Origin: Lysobacterales bacterium
GTDB taxonomy: Bacteria; Pseudomonadota; Gammaproteobacteria; Xanthomonadales; Xanthomonadaceae
Length of the DNA stretch: 64,000 nt
Assembly: GCA_019510125.1 (NCBI GenBank)
Contig: JAEKKX010000003.1
Location: 389,710-453,709 of the forward strand
Direction of reading: 5' to 3'
The position numbers and the translations under genes are program-made. The notes below the pieces were generated by a model, which did not search any database, was not told where the DNA came from, and worked only from the letters and a program-made list of their open reading frames with translations. Shown one piece after another: positions 19,498 to 30,688 of this stretch (the first letter of the stretch is position 1; the number at the start of each line of letters is the position of its first letter).

Positions 19498-19667
19498 GCG
19501 CGATGCGGACTTTCCCGACCCCGCGAGCCGCCGTTCCCCGATCCCCGCAGCGCGCGCCGCGCACTAATTTTCCGGATGTCGCAGGTTTTGCGACGGGCGC
19601 TCCCTAACCTGACGCCACTCCGGATCCACCACATCCACTTTCCACATCCACTGACGAGGATTCCACG

Positions 19668-20705
<1,038 letters not shown>

Positions 20706-21069
20706 GATTGCGGAGGGGGCGGGCCCGGAAACCTCGTCAGTGGACGGCCCGCCCCCGAAGCGCCCGCATGGACGAGCATGCGGACGCGCCCCAGCGACAC
20801 GGTGCGCCAGGGAGGATGCACCGGCGTTCCGGCACCCCAAGGCCGGAACGCACCGCGACGCTGCTCGCCGGCGGCGTCGCACGCCGCGGAATCGTACGGA
20901 GACGATTCCGCGGTTTTTCCTGCGCGGCCTGCCGACATTCTCCGCCCGCACCGGGGGCGCCACCGCGGACTTCCGCGGCCGGGGCACCGCTGCCCCGACG
21001 CCTGACGTGGCCTGTCGCCGAGGCCGGCATCCGGCTAGGATGCCCGCACCTCACCGGCCGGAGCGCGCC
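20706..21069 (+). other. recA-downstream gap without a supported gene
   Basis: 364 bases. Apart from the terminator at 20884-20918 nothing with coding character was seen. The open frames here are high-Arg artefacts, and no recX-like sequence is present. Confidence 0.6.
20884..20918 (+). terminator. Intrinsic terminator of lexA-recA
   Basis: A perfect 12-bp stem (CCGCGGAATCGT / ACGATTCCGCGG) with a six-base loop is followed at once by TTTTT. It lies about 180 bases after recA, leaving an untranslated 3' region of that length. Confidence 0.88.
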
Positions 21070-21600
21070 ATGCATCGTCTGTCCCTCGCGGGCCTCCTGC
21101 TGCTCGCCTGCGCGGGCGTTCGCGCCGGCGAGCCGCCGAAGGCGGAGATCCATCTCACGCCGGGCGCCGCACCGCCGTCGCCGGAGGTCGTCGCCGCCCT
21201 CGCCGAAAAGGACCGCCAACTGTTCGATGCGGTGTTCGGCTGCAAGCTCGACGTGCTCGCCACCCTGGTCGCGGACGACTTCGAGTTCATCCACGACAAG
21301 TGGGGGCGCAACGCGGATTCCGGCGCCGCGTTCATGCAGAGCATGCGCGACAACTGCAAGGCGCAGGAGACCGGCGAGAACTTCCGCGCCCGACGCGAAC
21401 TGGTCGAAGGCAGCATGCGCGTCTACATGCTCAACGGTTTCGGCGCGATGCAGATGGGCGAACACCGTTTCTATGCGCTGCAGCCGGGCCAGCCCGATCG
21501 GCTGACCGAGGCCGGCAGGTTCATCGACGTGTGGCGCCAGATCGACGGCGACTGGAAGCTGGCGCGGGTGATCAGCTACGACCACCAGTTGGCCGAGTGA
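21070..21600 (+). CDS. Secreted NTF2/SnoaL-like protein (DUF4440 type)
   Basis: 176 residues with a signal peptide (LSLAGLLLLACAGVRAG). The mature part has a cone-like NTF2 fold pattern: an N-terminal helix (ALAEKDRQLFDAVFG), LVADDFEFIHDKWG, and a terminal strand pair with VDVWRQIDGDWKLARVISYDH, as in DUF4440/SnoaL-like proteins. These bind small ligands or act as ketosteroid-isomerase-like enzymes; no specific function is assignable. It stands alone and converges on purU. Confidence 0.85.
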   Translation: MHRLSLAGLLLLACAGVRAGEPPKAEIHLTPGAAPPSPEVVAALAEKDRQLFDAVFGCKLDVLATLVADDFEFIHDKWGRNADSGAAFMQSMRDNCKAQETGENFRARRELVEGSMRVYMLNGFGAMQMGEHRFYALQPGQPDRLTEAGRFIDVWRQIDGDWKLARVISYDHQLAE

Positions 21601-21624
21601 ACCGGCGCCGCGTCCGGTGGCGGC

Positions 21625-22488
21625 TCAGACCGAGAACACCACCGTCCGCTGGCCGTTGAGCAGCAGGCGATCGTCCAGCCAGCAGCGCAGCGCCTGCGCC
21701 AGCACGCGGCGCTCGATGTCGCGGCCGATGCGGATCAGGTCGGCCGGCGTGTCGTGGTGGCTCACGCGCTGCGTGTCCTGCTCGATGATCGGCCCCTCGT
21801 CGAGGTCCGCGGTGACGAAGTGCGCGGTCGCGCCGATCAGCTTCACGCCGCGGGCGTGCGCGCTGTGGTAGGGCTTGGCGCCCTTGAAGCTGGGCAGGAA
21901 CGAGTGGTGGATGTTGATGCAGCGGCCGGCGAGTTTCGCCGACAGGTCGTCCGACAGCACCTGCATGTAGCGCGCCAGCACCACCAGTTCGGCGCGGGTG
22001 TCCTCGACCAGCGCCCACAGCCGCGCTTCCTGCGCGGCCTTGCCGCCGGGCGGCAGCGGCAGGTGGTGGAAGGGGATGCCCTCGAAGTCGAGGTGCCGGT
22101 AGGTTTCGCGCGGATGGTTGGAGACGATCGCCACGATGTCCATCGCCAGTTCGCCGTTGCGCCAGCGGTAGAGCAGGTCGGCGAGGCAGTGGTCGAACTT
22201 CGAGGCCATCAGCAGCACCCGCCGGCGCTCACTGCGATCGCGCATGGTCCACTGCATGCCGAAGCGCCCGGCCGGCACCGCGAACGCTTCGCGCAGCGCC
22301 TCGAACGACGCGCCGGCCTCGACCAGCGCGAAGACGGTGCGCATGAAGAACCGGCCGCTGTCGGGGTCGCTGTACTGCTGCGATTCCAGGATGTTGGCGC
22401 CATGCCCGAACAGGTGGCCCGAGACCGCGTTGACGATGCCGGGCCGGTCCGGGCAGGAGAAGGTCAGGACGTACTGGCGCGGGGACAT
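21625..22488 (-). CDS. purU: Formyltetrahydrofolate deformylase
   Basis: 287 residues. An N-terminal ACT domain ([20 protein letters not shown]) is followed by a formyltransferase-like domain with [20 protein letters not shown] and [19 protein letters not shown], which carries the catalytic Asn/His/Asp set. It hydrolyses 10-formyl-THF to formate and THF, balancing one-carbon units and supplying formate for purine synthesis. The ATG at 22488 was chosen because it begins the ACT domain; upstream codons give low-complexity Arg-rich sequence. Confidence 0.96.
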   Translation of the reverse strand: MSPRQYVLTFSCPDRPGIVNAVSGHLFGHGANILESQQYSDPDSGRFFMRTVFALVEAGASFEALREAFAVPAGRFGMQWTMRDRSERRRVLLMASKFDHCLADLLYRWRNGELAMDIVAIVSNHPRETYRHLDFEGIPFHHLPLPPGGKAAQEARLWALVEDTRAELVVLARYMQVLSDDLSAKLAGRCINIHHSFLPSFKGAKPYHSAHARGVKLIGATAHFVTADLDEGPIIEQDTQRVSHHDTPADLIRIGRDIERRVLAQALRCWLDDRLLLNGQRTVVFSV

Positions 22489-22591
22489 GCGGGCATCGCG
22501 GACGGTGGCGGGACCGTGACTGTACACGCTGGCGGCCGCCTCCTGCGGCTGGCGTCGTTTGCAGCCCGCGCCGCCGCGCCGGTCCGGCCGG

Positions 22592-23674
22592 TCAGCGCTC
22601 GGCATCCACGGCCCGGCGGCCGAGCGCCGGGTCGTCGGTGAAGAACGCGTCGATGCCCAGCGCCAGCGCATCGCGGATCTGCCGCATCGAACCCGCCTCG
22701 TCGCGCGCGGCCGGGCCACCGCCGCCGGCGTAGGTGCCGAGGAAGTGGTTCTCGGGCCGGAACGTGTAGACGATCACCTGCAGCCCGGCGTCGTGGGCCG
22801 CGTCCACCAGCGCGCTGCGGCCGTCGCGCGGGTCGAGGTCGCGGTGGGCCGGGCCGATGGCGTCGGCGTACGCCGCTGTCTCGCGCAGGCCGTCGGCCCG
22901 CATCAGCTCGCCATAGGTGCGTGGACGACCCGCGGCGACGGTGTCGTACGGCCGTTCGTGCGCGCCGCCGAACAACTGCAGCAGGCGCACGTTGCCGCCG
23001 CGCGCCAGCTTCGCCCGCAGTGCGCGCAGGTTCGCGGTCTCGAACGATTGCACGATCACTGGCGCGGTGCGCGTGTACGCATTCGCCCGCAGCGCGTCGA
23101 GCAGGCGGTCTTCCATCGCCAGGCCGGCCTGTGCGAAGTACGTCGGATGCTTGATTTCCGGCGCCAGCCCGACGACGCGGCCGCGGCGCGCGGACTCGGC
23201 GGCGACGAGGGCGACGATTTCGTCGAAGGTCGGAATCTCGTATTGCCCATCCCGTGAGGTGCCGCGCAGTTCGGGCAGGCGCTCGCGTGCGCGCAGCGTC
23301 TTCAGCTCGGCCAGCGTGAAGTCCTCGGTGAACCAGCCGCTGACGCGCTCGCCGTCGATGGTCTTCGTCGCCCTGCGCGCGGCGAATTCCGGATGCGCGG
23401 CCACGTCGGTGGTGCCGGAGATCTCGTTCTCGTGCCGCGCCACCAGCACGCCGTCGCGGGTGCTGACCAGGTCCGGCTCGACGATGTCCGCGCCGTCCTC
23501 GATCGCCTTGCGGTAGCTCTCCAGCGTGTGTTCCGGCCGCAGCGCGCTGGCGCCGCGGTGGCCGATGACGAGGGCGCGCGATGGGCGCATCGGGGCGGGT
23601 TCCGTCGGGGGAGTCGTGGCGCATCCCGCCAGTACGAGCAGCAGGCAGAGTGCGGGCGGCAGCAGTCGGGACAT
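22592..23674 (-). CDS. Lipoprotein glycerophosphodiester phosphodiesterase
   Basis: 360 residues. A lipobox (LLVLAGC) predicts an outer-membrane or periplasmic lipoprotein. The GDPD TIM barrel starts with the catalytic [18 protein letters not shown] and continues with [17 protein letters not shown], giving the family His/Glu/Asp/His residues. GlpQ-type enzymes cleave glycerophosphodiesters to glycerol-3-phosphate and an alcohol; the length and the YTFRPEN segment agree with GlpQ. No transporter lies beside it. Confidence 0.93.
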   Translation of the reverse strand: MSRLLPPALCLLLVLAGCATTPPTEPAPMRPSRALVIGHRGASALRPEHTLESYRKAIEDGADIVEPDLVSTRDGVLVARHENEISGTTDVAAHPEFAARRATKTIDGERVSGWFTEDFTLAELKTLRARERLPELRGTSRDGQYEIPTFDEIVALVAAESARRGRVVGLAPEIKHPTYFAQAGLAMEDRLLDALRANAYTRTAPVIVQSFETANLRALRAKLARGGNVRLLQLFGGAHERPYDTVAAGRPRTYGELMRADGLRETAAYADAIGPAHRDLDPRDGRSALVDAAHDAGLQVIVYTFRPENHFLGTYAGGGGPAARDEAGSMRQIRDALALGIDAFFTDDPALGRRAVDAER

Positions 23675-23872
23675 GCGGAGGCCGGGAGCGGGCGGGCGAT
23701 GCCAGCATGCCGGCGGCGCGTTTCAGCGCGGTGTCCGCGATCCGCGCGCAGCGGCCGGGCGAAGCGTTCGCGGCCTGTTCGCGCCGGGCCGGGGACAGGA
23801 TAAGCTTGCCCGGCGCGGGAACGCCAGCGCACCGCCGTCGAACGGATTTCGACGACCCAGGGAGATCGATGC

Positions 23873-24742
23873 ATGTCGCAGTACGTGCCATGGAGCAGCC
23901 AGCCGCTCGAGGACTGGGCCGAACGCCATGCGGCCGGGGCCTTCATCGAGCTCGACGGCAGGAAGACCCATTACATCGAGCGCGGCGAAGGCGAACCGCT
24001 GATCCTGCTCCACGGGTTCTTCTACGACAGTTTCCTGTGGGCGCGGAACATCGATGCGCTGGCGAAGCGCTACAAGGTCCATGCGATCGACCTGTGGGGG
24101 TGCGGCTACAGCACGCGCGAACCGCTGGATTACGGCTATCCGCTGTTCGCACGGCAACTGCGCGCGTTCATGGACGCCAAGGGCATCGCGCGCGCCTCCC
24201 TGGTCGGGCAGTCCATGGGCGCGGGCACCGCGATCCGGTTCTGCGTCGAACATCGCGAACGCGTCGACAAGCTGCTGTTCGTCTCCGCGGCCGGCATGCC
24301 CAATCCGCTGCCGCCGATGGCGAAATTCTTCAACCTGCCGGTGATCGGCGAGTTCTTCCTGGGCCTGAAGACCGACGCCATCCGGAAAAAGGCGCTGACC
24401 GACGTCTTCATCCACGATGCGTCACTCGCCACTGACGCCTACTTCGAGCAGGTCACCCGGGCGCAGAAGATCCTCGGCAGCAACGAGTCGGGCCTGCGCA
24501 TGCAGCGCAACGCGTTCTTCGACACGCTCGAACCGGAAATCCGCCGCCTCGGCGCGCTGCAGGTGCCGATCCAACTGGTCTGGGGACGCCAGGACAAGGC
24601 GATCCCGCTCGCCCGCGGCGAGGCCATGCAGGCGCTGCTGCCCGGCGCGCGCCTCGAAGTGCTCGACCCGGCCGGCCACGTCTCGAATTTCGAGCAGGCC
24701 GAACGCTTCAACGCACTGGCGCTGGCGTTCCTCGGCGAGTGA
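23873..24742 (+). CDS. Alpha/beta hydrolase
   Basis: 289 residues with the alpha/beta hydrolase order: oxyanion segment LLHGFFYDSFLW, nucleophile elbow GQSMG (Ser114), acid Asp241 (GRQDKAIPL) and His269 (AGHVSNFE). There is no signal peptide, so it is cytoplasmic. The substrate is unknown; the sequence resembles the haloalkane dehalogenase/epoxide hydrolase/esterase group. A CAGGGAG site precedes the ATG. It converges on the next gene. Confidence 0.92.
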   Translation: MSQYVPWSSQPLEDWAERHAAGAFIELDGRKTHYIERGEGEPLILLHGFFYDSFLWARNIDALAKRYKVHAIDLWGCGYSTREPLDYGYPLFARQLRAFMDAKGIARASLVGQSMGAGTAIRFCVEHRERVDKLLFVSAAGMPNPLPPMAKFFNLPVIGEFFLGLKTDAIRKKALTDVFIHDASLATDAYFEQVTRAQKILGSNESGLRMQRNAFFDTLEPEIRRLGALQVPIQLVWGRQDKAIPLARGEAMQALLPGARLEVLDPAGHVSNFEQAERFNALALAFLGE

Positions 24743-24757
24743 GGGCGGTCGCGGACC

Positions 24758-25765
24758 TCAGACGCCGTAGAACCCGCGATACCACTCGACGAATTTCTTC
24801 ACGCCCACTTCCACCGGCGTCGTCGGCTGGTAGCCGGTGTCGCGGGTGAGGGCGGACACGTCGGCGTAGGTGTCGGGCACGTCGCCCGGCTGCAGCGGCA
24901 GCAGGTTCATCGTCGCCTTGCGGCCGAGGCAGTCTTCCAGGACTTCGATGTAGCGCAGCAACTGCACCGGGCGGTTGTTGCCGATGTTGTAGACGCGGTA
25001 CGGCGCGGACGACGTGGCCGGACTCGGCACGAGCGGATCGTAGTCGGGGTCGGGGCCGGGCGCGCGATCGAGGGTGCGGATCACGCCCTCGACGATGTCG
25101 TCGATGTAGGTGAAGTCGCGGGTGTGCCGGCCGTGGTTGAACACGTCGATCGATTCGCCGGCGAGGATCTTCCGCGTGAACAGGAACAGCGCCATGTCCG
25201 GCCGGCCCCACGGGCCGTAGACGGTGAAGAAGCGCAGCCCGGTGGTCGGCAGGCCGAACAGATGGCTGTAGGTGTGCGCCATCAACTCGTTCGACTTCTT
25301 GCTGGCCGCGTAGAGGCTCACCGGATGGTCGACGCTGTCCTCGACCGCGAACGGCAGCTTGCGGTTGGCGCCGTAGACCGAACTGGACGAGGCGTAGACC
25401 AGGTGTTCGACGCCGCGATGGCGGCAGGCTTCGAGGATGTTGAGGAAGCCGACGATATTGCTGTCGATGTAGGCGCGCGGGTTCTCCAGCGAATAGCGCA
25501 CGCCGGCCTGCGCGGCGAGGTTGACCACGCGGTCGGGCTTGAAGGCGTCGAACGCGGCTTCCAGCGTCGGGCGATCCTCCAGCGAGCCCTTCACGAACGC
25601 GAATCCGGGCAGCGGCAGCAGCCGCGCGAGGCGCGCGTCCTTCAGCGTCGGGTCGTAGTAGTCGTTGAGGTTGTCGTAGCCCAGCACCTCGTCGCCGCGG
25701 GCGAGCAGACGGTGGCTCAGGGTCGAACCGATGAAGCCGGCGGCGCCGGTGACGAGGATGCGCAT
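24758..25765 (-). CDS. UDP-glucuronate 4-epimerase type NAD-dependent epimerase
   Basis: 335 residues of the extended short-chain dehydrogenase type. The NAD-binding start is [17 protein letters not shown], with the catalytic Ser in YASSSSVYG and Tyr/Lys in [18 protein letters not shown]; the [15 protein letters not shown] block is typical of UDP-glucuronate 4-epimerases (CapI/LspL group). It interconverts UDP-GlcA and UDP-GalA for surface polysaccharide. The ATG at 25765 opens the Rossmann motif; the longer frame upstream is repeat DNA. The dehydrogenase after the repeats is on the same strand. Confidence 0.92.
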   Translation of the reverse strand: MRILVTGAAGFIGSTLSHRLLARGDEVLGYDNLNDYYDPTLKDARLARLLPLPGFAFVKGSLEDRPTLEAAFDAFKPDRVVNLAAQAGVRYSLENPRAYIDSNIVGFLNILEACRHRGVEHLVYASSSSVYGANRKLPFAVEDSVDHPVSLYAASKKSNELMAHTYSHLFGLPTTGLRFFTVYGPWGRPDMALFLFTRKILAGESIDVFNHGRHTRDFTYIDDIVEGVIRTLDRAPGPDPDYDPLVPSPATSSAPYRVYNIGNNRPVQLLRYIEVLEDCLGRKATMNLLPLQPGDVPDTYADVSALTRDTGYQPTTPVEVGVKKFVEWYRGFYGV

Positions 25766-25864
25766 GGGGCGTCCGGGAGGGGCGGATGCGGTAATTCTAG
25801 GCGCGAACGGGGCGGGTCGCGAGAACGCGCCGGGATGCGGTCGGGACATCGTGGTGGGGACTGC

Positions 25865-25984
25865 GGTTCTCGGAGCCGTCGTTCTCGAAGCTCCGCTTTC
25901 GGAGCCCCGCTCTCGCAGCCCTCGCCGTCGGGGTCACCGTTTTCGAAATCGCCGCTCTCGAAACCACCGTTCCCTAAACCACCG
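25865..25984. repeat. Degenerate ~15-bp tandem repeats
   Basis: About seven loose units of a GTTCTCGAARCCACC-like word follow each other, best conserved near the right end where they merge into the 153-base block. The coding potential on either strand is only a low-complexity Gly/Glu/Ser pattern, so I treat it as non-coding. Confidence 0.65.
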
Positions 25985-26367
25985 TCAATCCCGCGCAAGC
26001 GGGGACCCAAGCGTGATCGGAGGTGAGGGTTGGGTCCTCGCATTCGCGAGGATGACGGGGGGTGGGGGGATGACGGGACGAGGGGTGTGACGGGGGATGG
26101 GATGAAGGGCAGTGCGGTGCCGGCCCGTTTTTTTGCCGTCATCCCCGCGCAGGCGGGGACCCAAGCGTGATCGGCGGTGAGGGTTGGGTCCTCGCGTTCG
26201 CGAGGATCACGGGGTATTGGGGGATGACGGGACGAGGGGTGTGACGGGGGATGGGATGAAGGACGAATGCGATGCCGCCCTTTATTTGCCGTCATCCCCG
26301 CGCAGGCGGGGACCCAAGCGTGATCAGCGGTGATGGTTGGGTCCTCGCGTTCGCGAGGATGACGGGT
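25982..26367. repeat. 153-bp tandem repeat of paired inverted REP elements
   Basis: Copies start at 25982, 26136 and 26289 (periods 154 and 153 bases); the third is cut short. Each begins with a 29-base palindromic word starting CCGTCATCCCCGCG and ending GGGGACCCAA. About 24 bases later comes the same word in inverse orientation (TTGGGTCCTCGCG ... GATGACGG). That is the head-to-head doublet of a BIME-like REP pair, repeated in tandem. No encoded protein is supported. Confidence 0.85.
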
Positions 26368-26387
26368 GTTGTGGAGGAGGGGGCGGG

Positions 26388-27677
26388 TTAGAGTCGCCCG
26401 TCCACCCCATCCCGCGGCAGCACGCCTTTCACGTCGAACAGCACTGCGCCGGGTTTGCCGAAGCGGCGGATGCCGTCGGCGCCGAGGGCGACGAATTCGC
26501 GGTGGGCGACGGCCAGGATCACCGCGTCGTAGGCGCCTGCGGCCGGGGCGTCGGTCATCGCGAGGCCGTATTCCTCATGGGCGAGGTGCGCATCGACCCA
26601 CGGGTCGTGCACGTCGACCTGCGCGTGGTAGCTGCCCAGTTCGGCGAGGATGTCGACCACCCGGGTGTTGCGCAGGTCCGGGCAGTTCTCCTTGAACGCC
26701 AGGCCCAGCACGAGGATGCGCGCGCCGGCGGTGGGCAGGCCGCGCCGGGTCATCTCCTTCACCGTGCACTGGGCGACGTGCGGGCCCATGCCGTCGTTGA
26801 TGCGGCGGCCGGCGAGGATCACGTCCGGGTGGTAGCCGATCTGCTGCGCCTTGTGGGTCAGGTAGTACGGGTCGACGCCGATGCAGTGGCCGCCGACCAG
26901 TCCGGGCTTGAACGGCAGGAAGTTCCACTTGGTGCCCGATGCCGCCAGCACTTCGTGGGTGTCGATGCCGAGGCGATGGAAGATCAGCGCCAGTTCGTTG
27001 ATCAGCGCGATGTTGACGTCGCGCTGGATGTTCTCGATGACCTTGGCGGCTTCCGCGACGCGGATGCTGCTGGCCTTGTGCGTGCCGGCGGTGATGATGT
27101 CGCCGTACAGCGCGTCGACGAAATCGGCGACCTCCGGCGTGGAGCCGGAGGTGACCTTCATGATCGTTTCCAGCCGGTGCTGGTGGTCGCCCGGGTTGAT
27201 CCGCTCGGGGCTGTAGCCGGCGTAGAAATCGACGTTGAACGTCAGCCCGGACTCGCGCTCGACGATCGGCACGCAGGCTTCCTCGGTCGCGCCGGGATAC
27301 ACCGTCGATTCGTAGATCGCCACGCCGCCCCTGCGGATCGCGCGGCCGACGGTGCGGCTGGCCGATTCCAGCGGGCGCAGGTCGGGGCGCTTGTATTCGT
27401 CGATCGGGGTGGGCACGGTCACGATGAAGACGTTGCAGCCTTCGAGGTCCTTCGGGTCGCAACTGAAGCGCAGCCGCGTCGCGGCGCGCAGTTCGGCCTC
27501 GGTGGTCTCGAGGGTGCGGTCGTGGAAGCGTCCGAGCTCCTCGACGCGCTGGGCGTCGATGTCGAAACCGACCACCGTATGGCGCTTGCCGAACGCGGCG
27601 GCGAGCGGCAGGCCGACGTAGCCCAGGCCGATGATGGCGATGCGGATGTCGTCGCGGGCGGGAAGGCTGGCCTGCAT
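26388..27677 (-). CDS. UDP-sugar 6-dehydrogenase (WecC/TviB type)
   Basis: 429 residues. The NAD-binding N-terminus is [18 protein letters not shown]; the central domain has [14 protein letters not shown] [17 protein letters not shown] and [11 protein letters not shown]; the catalytic cysteine is in [13 protein letters not shown]; the C-terminal UDP-binding domain has [15 protein letters not shown]. It oxidises UDP-HexNAc or UDP-glucose type sugars at C6 to uronic acids for capsule or O-antigen. TviB-type (UDP-GlcNAc/GalNAc) is favoured by the overall sequence. The ATG at 27677 gives the standard length. The UDP-uronate epimerase lies beyond the repeat block, so the two may work in one pathway. 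Confidence 0.93.
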   Translation of the reverse strand: MQASLPARDDIRIAIIGLGYVGLPLAAAFGKRHTVVGFDIDAQRVEELGRFHDRTLETTEAELRAATRLRFSCDPKDLEGCNVFIVTVPTPIDEYKRPDLRPLESASRTVGRAIRRGGVAIYESTVYPGATEEACVPIVERESGLTFNVDFYAGYSPERINPGDHQHRLETIMKVTSGSTPEVADFVDALYGDIITAGTHKASSIRVAEAAKVIENIQRDVNIALINELALIFHRLGIDTHEVLAASGTKWNFLPFKPGLVGGHCIGVDPYYLTHKAQQIGYHPDVILAGRRINDGMGPHVAQCTVKEMTRRGLPTAGARILVLGLAFKENCPDLRNTRVVDILAELGSYHAQVDVHDPWVDAHLAHEEYGLAMTDAPAAGAYDAVILAVAHREFVALGADGIRRFGKPGAVLFDVKGVLPRDGVDGRL

Positions 27678-27960
27678 CGTGCGGGTATCCGGGTCCGTGA
27701 AAGCGGGGAAGTCTACCAGCCGTGCAGGCCGGGGCCGGCGCGGCGTGGACGGGGCCGGCGGCGCAGGGAATGCGATAGCATGGCGCCCGCCGCCGCGGGT
27801 CCGGTCGCGCCTTCCCCCGGTCGGCGTCGGCAGTGAGGACGCGGAAAACGCGGCGTTCCGGACAGTCGCCGCGGTCGTGCGCGGCCGCTCGGGCCCGTCC
27901 ACCGCGTTGTCGCACGGCGACCCGCCTCCTTCCCGCCCCCGACTCCCGCCCCGAGGTTCC

Positions 27961-29007
27961 ATGCGCATCCTGGTTGCCGGCGGCGCCGGCTACATCGGCA
28001 GCCACACCTGCGTCGCCCTCGCCGAGCGCGGCCACCAGGCGGTGATCGTCGACAACCACTGCAACAGCGCGCCGACGGTGCTGGACCGCATCGCGCGCCT
28101 GACCGGCGGCGCGCCCGAGGCGCACCGCGTCGACCTGCGCGATGCCGCCGCCCTCGACCGGGTGTTCGCCGACGGCGGTTTCGACGCGGTCATCCACTTC
28201 GCCGCGCTCAAGTCGGTCGGCGAATCCTGCGTGCGGCCGCTGGATTATTTCGAGAACAACCTCGGCGGCACCGTCGGGCTGCTGCAGTCGATGCAGCGGC
28301 ATGGCGTCGACCGCCTCGTCTTCAGCTCGTCGGCGACCGTCTACGGCGAGCCCGAGGCGCTGCCGCTGGACGAGTCGGCGCGGCTGTCGGTGACCAACCC
28401 CTACGGCCGCACCAAGCTGATCGCCGAGCAGATCATCGCCGACGCCTGCGCCGCGGACGTCCGCCTGTGCGCGATCAGCCTGCGCTACTTCAATCCGGTC
28501 GGCGCGCATCCCTCGGGCCTGATCGGCGAGGCGCCCAGCGGCGTCCCCAACAACCTGATGCCCTACATCTGCCAGGTCGCGGTCGGCCAGCGCGCGCGGC
28601 TGCAGGTGTTCGGCGGCGACTGGCCGACGATCGACGGCACCGGGGTGCGCGACTACATCCACGTGGTCGATCTCGCCCGCGCGCACGTGCATGCGATCGA
28701 GGCGCTGGCGGGCGAGGGCGGGTCGGCGCCGGCAGCGGGCCATCCGCTGCACGGCCACACCGCGATCAACCTCGGCGTCGGCCGCGGGATCAGCGTGCTG
28801 GAACTGGTGCGCGCGTTCGAGGCGGCGAGCGGCCGGTCGATTCCCTACGACATCGTCGCCCGCCGTCCCGGTGACGTGGCCGAGGTCTACGCCGATCCGC
28901 GCCTGGCCGAAGCGCTGCTCGGCTGGCGCGCCGCGCTCGACGTCGATGCGATGTGCCGCGACGCCTGGCGCTGGCAGTCGATGAACCCGGGCGGCTACGC
29001 CGGCTGA
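27961..29007 (+). CDS. galE: UDP-glucose 4-epimerase
   Basis: 348 residues. It starts with the NAD-binding [20 protein letters not shown] and has the catalytic Ser in [11 protein letters not shown] and Tyr/Lys in [12 protein letters not shown]. The GalE-specific [18 protein letters not shown] and [13 protein letters not shown] blocks follow. It interconverts UDP-glucose and UDP-galactose. It is divergent from the UDP-sugar dehydrogenase and overlaps the following convergent hydrolase gene by 13 bases. Confidence 0.96.
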   Translation: MRILVAGGAGYIGSHTCVALAERGHQAVIVDNHCNSAPTVLDRIARLTGGAPEAHRVDLRDAAALDRVFADGGFDAVIHFAALKSVGESCVRPLDYFENNLGGTVGLLQSMQRHGVDRLVFSSSATVYGEPEALPLDESARLSVTNPYGRTKLIAEQIIADACAADVRLCAISLRYFNPVGAHPSGLIGEAPSGVPNNLMPYICQVAVGQRARLQVFGGDWPTIDGTGVRDYIHVVDLARAHVHAIEALAGEGGSAPAAGHPLHGHTAINLGVGRGISVLELVRAFEAASGRSIPYDIVARRPGDVAEVYADPRLAEALLGWRAALDVDAMCRDAWRWQSMNPGGYAG

Positions 29008-29873
29008 AGCCCAGCCGCGAGCGCGTCGGCGACCGCATCGGGCCGGCGCATCCAGGCGAAATGATCGGCGCGGACGCCGAGCCGCGCGGCGTCGAGCACG
29101 GTGTGGCGCACCGCGGTCGGCTGCAGCTTGCCGAGCAGCCAGTCCAGCGATCCCGGCGGCACCAGCCAGTCGTCGGCCATCCGCACCGCATCGACCGCGA
29201 CCCGCACGCCGCGGAGGGCGGATTCCAGGTCGATCGCCATGCCCGCCGCCGCGTAGCGCCCGCTCAGGCCGCTGCGGGCCCAGTCGCGGATCACGCCGCG
29301 GGCCTCGCGTCCGCCGAAGCCGATCGTCCGTCCCGGCAGGTGGCCGCGGCGATCCGCCAGCCACGGCGCGAAGCGGTAGGCCAGCGGCAGCAGCCAGCCG
29401 CGCGGCCCCGGGAACGTGCGCCAGTACGGTGCGCCGCCGGCGACCAGCCACAGTCGCTGCGCGGCGTCCGGGGAGCGGGCGAGCAGGCACGTCGCCAGTT
29501 GCGATCCGAGACTGTGGCCGCCGACGATCCGCGGCAGGTCGGAGCAGGCGGCGCGCAGGGCCGCCAGCGCGGCCGGCAGGTCGTCTTCGAGCAGGCTGCG
29601 GTAGCCCCAGTCGCGATCGCGTCCGGCGCGCACGTCGCTGCTGCCGTGTCCGCGCCATTCGTGGACGAAGACCGCGACGCCGCGGGCCGACAGCGCCTCG
29701 GCGAGGGGCAGGTAGTGTTTCGCGGCCACGCCCAGCGCCGGCAGCCACAGCAGCGCCGCGACCGGGGCCGCCGGGCGGCGCACGAGCAGCCGGAAGCGGT
29801 GTCCGTCGGCAGAGACGACCGCCAGGCCGTCGTCGTCCGCCGGGGCGTCCGCATCGCCTGGCGCTGCGGTCAC
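28995..29873 (-). CDS. Alpha/beta fold hydrolase, last gene of the GTGA-coupled operon
   Basis: 292 residues from a GTG at 29873 that overlaps the thiD stop as GTGA. The oxyanion/early part is LLWLPALGVAAKHYLPLAEAL and the nucleophile elbow is GGHSLGSQ. HEWRGHGSSD resembles the lysophospholipase/serine aminopeptidase group, while the late His is in RADHFAWM. The protein lacks a signal peptide. Its substrate is unknown. Operon membership with thiD and a SulP transporter gives no obvious pathway. The last codons overlap galE on the other strand. Confidence 0.85.
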   Translation of the reverse strand: MTAAPGDADAPADDDGLAVVSADGHRFRLLVRRPAAPVAALLWLPALGVAAKHYLPLAEALSARGVAVFVHEWRGHGSSDVRAGRDRDWGYRSLLEDDLPAALAALRAACSDLPRIVGGHSLGSQLATCLLARSPDAAQRLWLVAGGAPYWRTFPGPRGWLLPLAYRFAPWLADRRGHLPGRTIGFGGREARGVIRDWARSGLSGRYAAAGMAIDLESALRGVRVAVDAVRMADDWLVPPGSLDWLLGKLQPTAVRHTVLDAARLGVRADHFAWMRRPDAVADALAAGLQPA

Positions 29874-30688
29874 GCCGGGTCCGCGGCGCCGAAGTGGTCG
29901 AGCACCAGGACGTCGCCGCGTCCGGGCCGGATGCCGCTGCGCAGGGCGCGGTGGACGTAGTCCGAGGCGCCGCTGCAGGCGGTTTCGAGATCGTCGCCCA
30001 GCGCCAGCCGCGCGGCGATCGCCGCGGCGAGCGTGCAGCCGGTGCCGTGGGCGTTGAGCGACAGACGCGGGTGCGCGATCTCGCGATGCAGCCTGCCGCC
30101 GCTGTCGCGCCGCTGCGCGAACAGGTCGGTCACGGTGTCGCCGTGGTCCAGGTGCCCGCCCTTGAGCAGCACCGCGCCGGCGCCGAGATCGAGCAGGTCG
30201 TCGCAGGCGCTGCGCATCGCATCCAGATCCGGGATCGTGCGGCCGAGCAGCAGTTCGGCCTCGTGCAGGTTCGGGGTGATCACCGAGGCCATCGGCAGCA
30301 GGCGTTCGCGCAGCACTTCGATCGCGCTGTTGGCGAGCAGTTGCGCGCCCGAGGTGGCGACCATCACCGGATCGACCACGATGTGGTGCGGGTCGTGCTG
30401 GTCGAAGGCCTTGACCACCGCCTGCACGGTGTCGGCGTTGCCGAGCATGCCGGTCTTGACCGCACCGATCCTGAAATCGTCGAAACAGGCCGCGATCTGC
30501 GCGCGCAGGAACGGCAGCGGTGGCGATTCCACCGCGACGACCCCGCGCGTGTGCTGCGCGGTGAGCGCGGCGATCGCGCTCAGACCGTGGACCCGGTGCG
30601 CGGCGAAGGTCTTGAGGTCGGCCTGAATGCCGGCGCCGCCGCCGGAATCCGAGCCGGCGATGGTGAGGGCGGAAACGGGACGGGTCAC
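29870..30688 (-). CDS. thiD: Hydroxymethylpyrimidine/phosphomethylpyrimidine kinase
   Basis: 272 residues from a GTG at 30688 that overlaps the SulP stop as GTGA. The ribokinase-like fold shows ALTIAGSDSGGGAGIQADLK at the start, VVDPVMVATSG, TPNLHEAELLLG, and the anion hole and catalytic base in LNAHGTGCTLAAAIAA. It phosphorylates HMP twice to HMP-PP for thiamine synthesis. Other thi genes are absent here; instead it is wedged in an operon with an HTH regulator and a SulP anion transporter. Confidence 0.95.
   Translation of the reverse strand: MTRPVSALTIAGSDSGGGAGIQADLKTFAAHRVHGLSAIAALTAQHTRGVVAVESPPLPFLRAQIAACFDDFRIGAVKTGMLGNADTVQAVVKAFDQHDPHHIVVDPVMVATSGAQLLANSAIEVLRERLLPMASVITPNLHEAELLLGRTIPDLDAMRSACDDLLDLGAGAVLLKGGHLDHGDTVTDLFAQRRDSGGRLHREIAHPRLSLNAHGTGCTLAAAIAARLALGDDLETACSGASDYVHRALRSGIRPGRGDVLVLDHFGAADPA

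Larger units (their letters stand above)
25766..26387. other. Repeat-filled gap between two nucleotide-sugar genes
   Basis: 622 bases without a supported gene. It consists almost entirely of two kinds of repeat: a degenerate 15-base series at 25865-25984 and a 153-base tandem block at 25982-26367. Confidence 0.8.

Noticed and set aside
19498..19667. A separate LexA operator in front of recA
   Set aside because: No TTAG-N6-TACTA match or close dyad was found; the CACTAAT at about 19561 lacks a partner arm.
20708..21505. A 265-codon plus-strand frame after recA as a recX candidate
   Set aside because: The translation is Arg/Pro-rich without RecX helices and overlaps the NTF2-like gene in another frame.
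25717..26295. A 192-codon minus-strand frame before the UDP-glucuronate epimerase
   Set aside because: It only reads through the repeat block; the protein is repetitive (GFESGDFENG) and the epimerase starts cleanly at 25765.
25982..26367. Regular repeats that might be a CRISPR array
   Set aside because: The period is ~153 bases with the whole unit repeated, not short repeats with unique spacers; the units are palindromic REP pairs and no cas gene is near.
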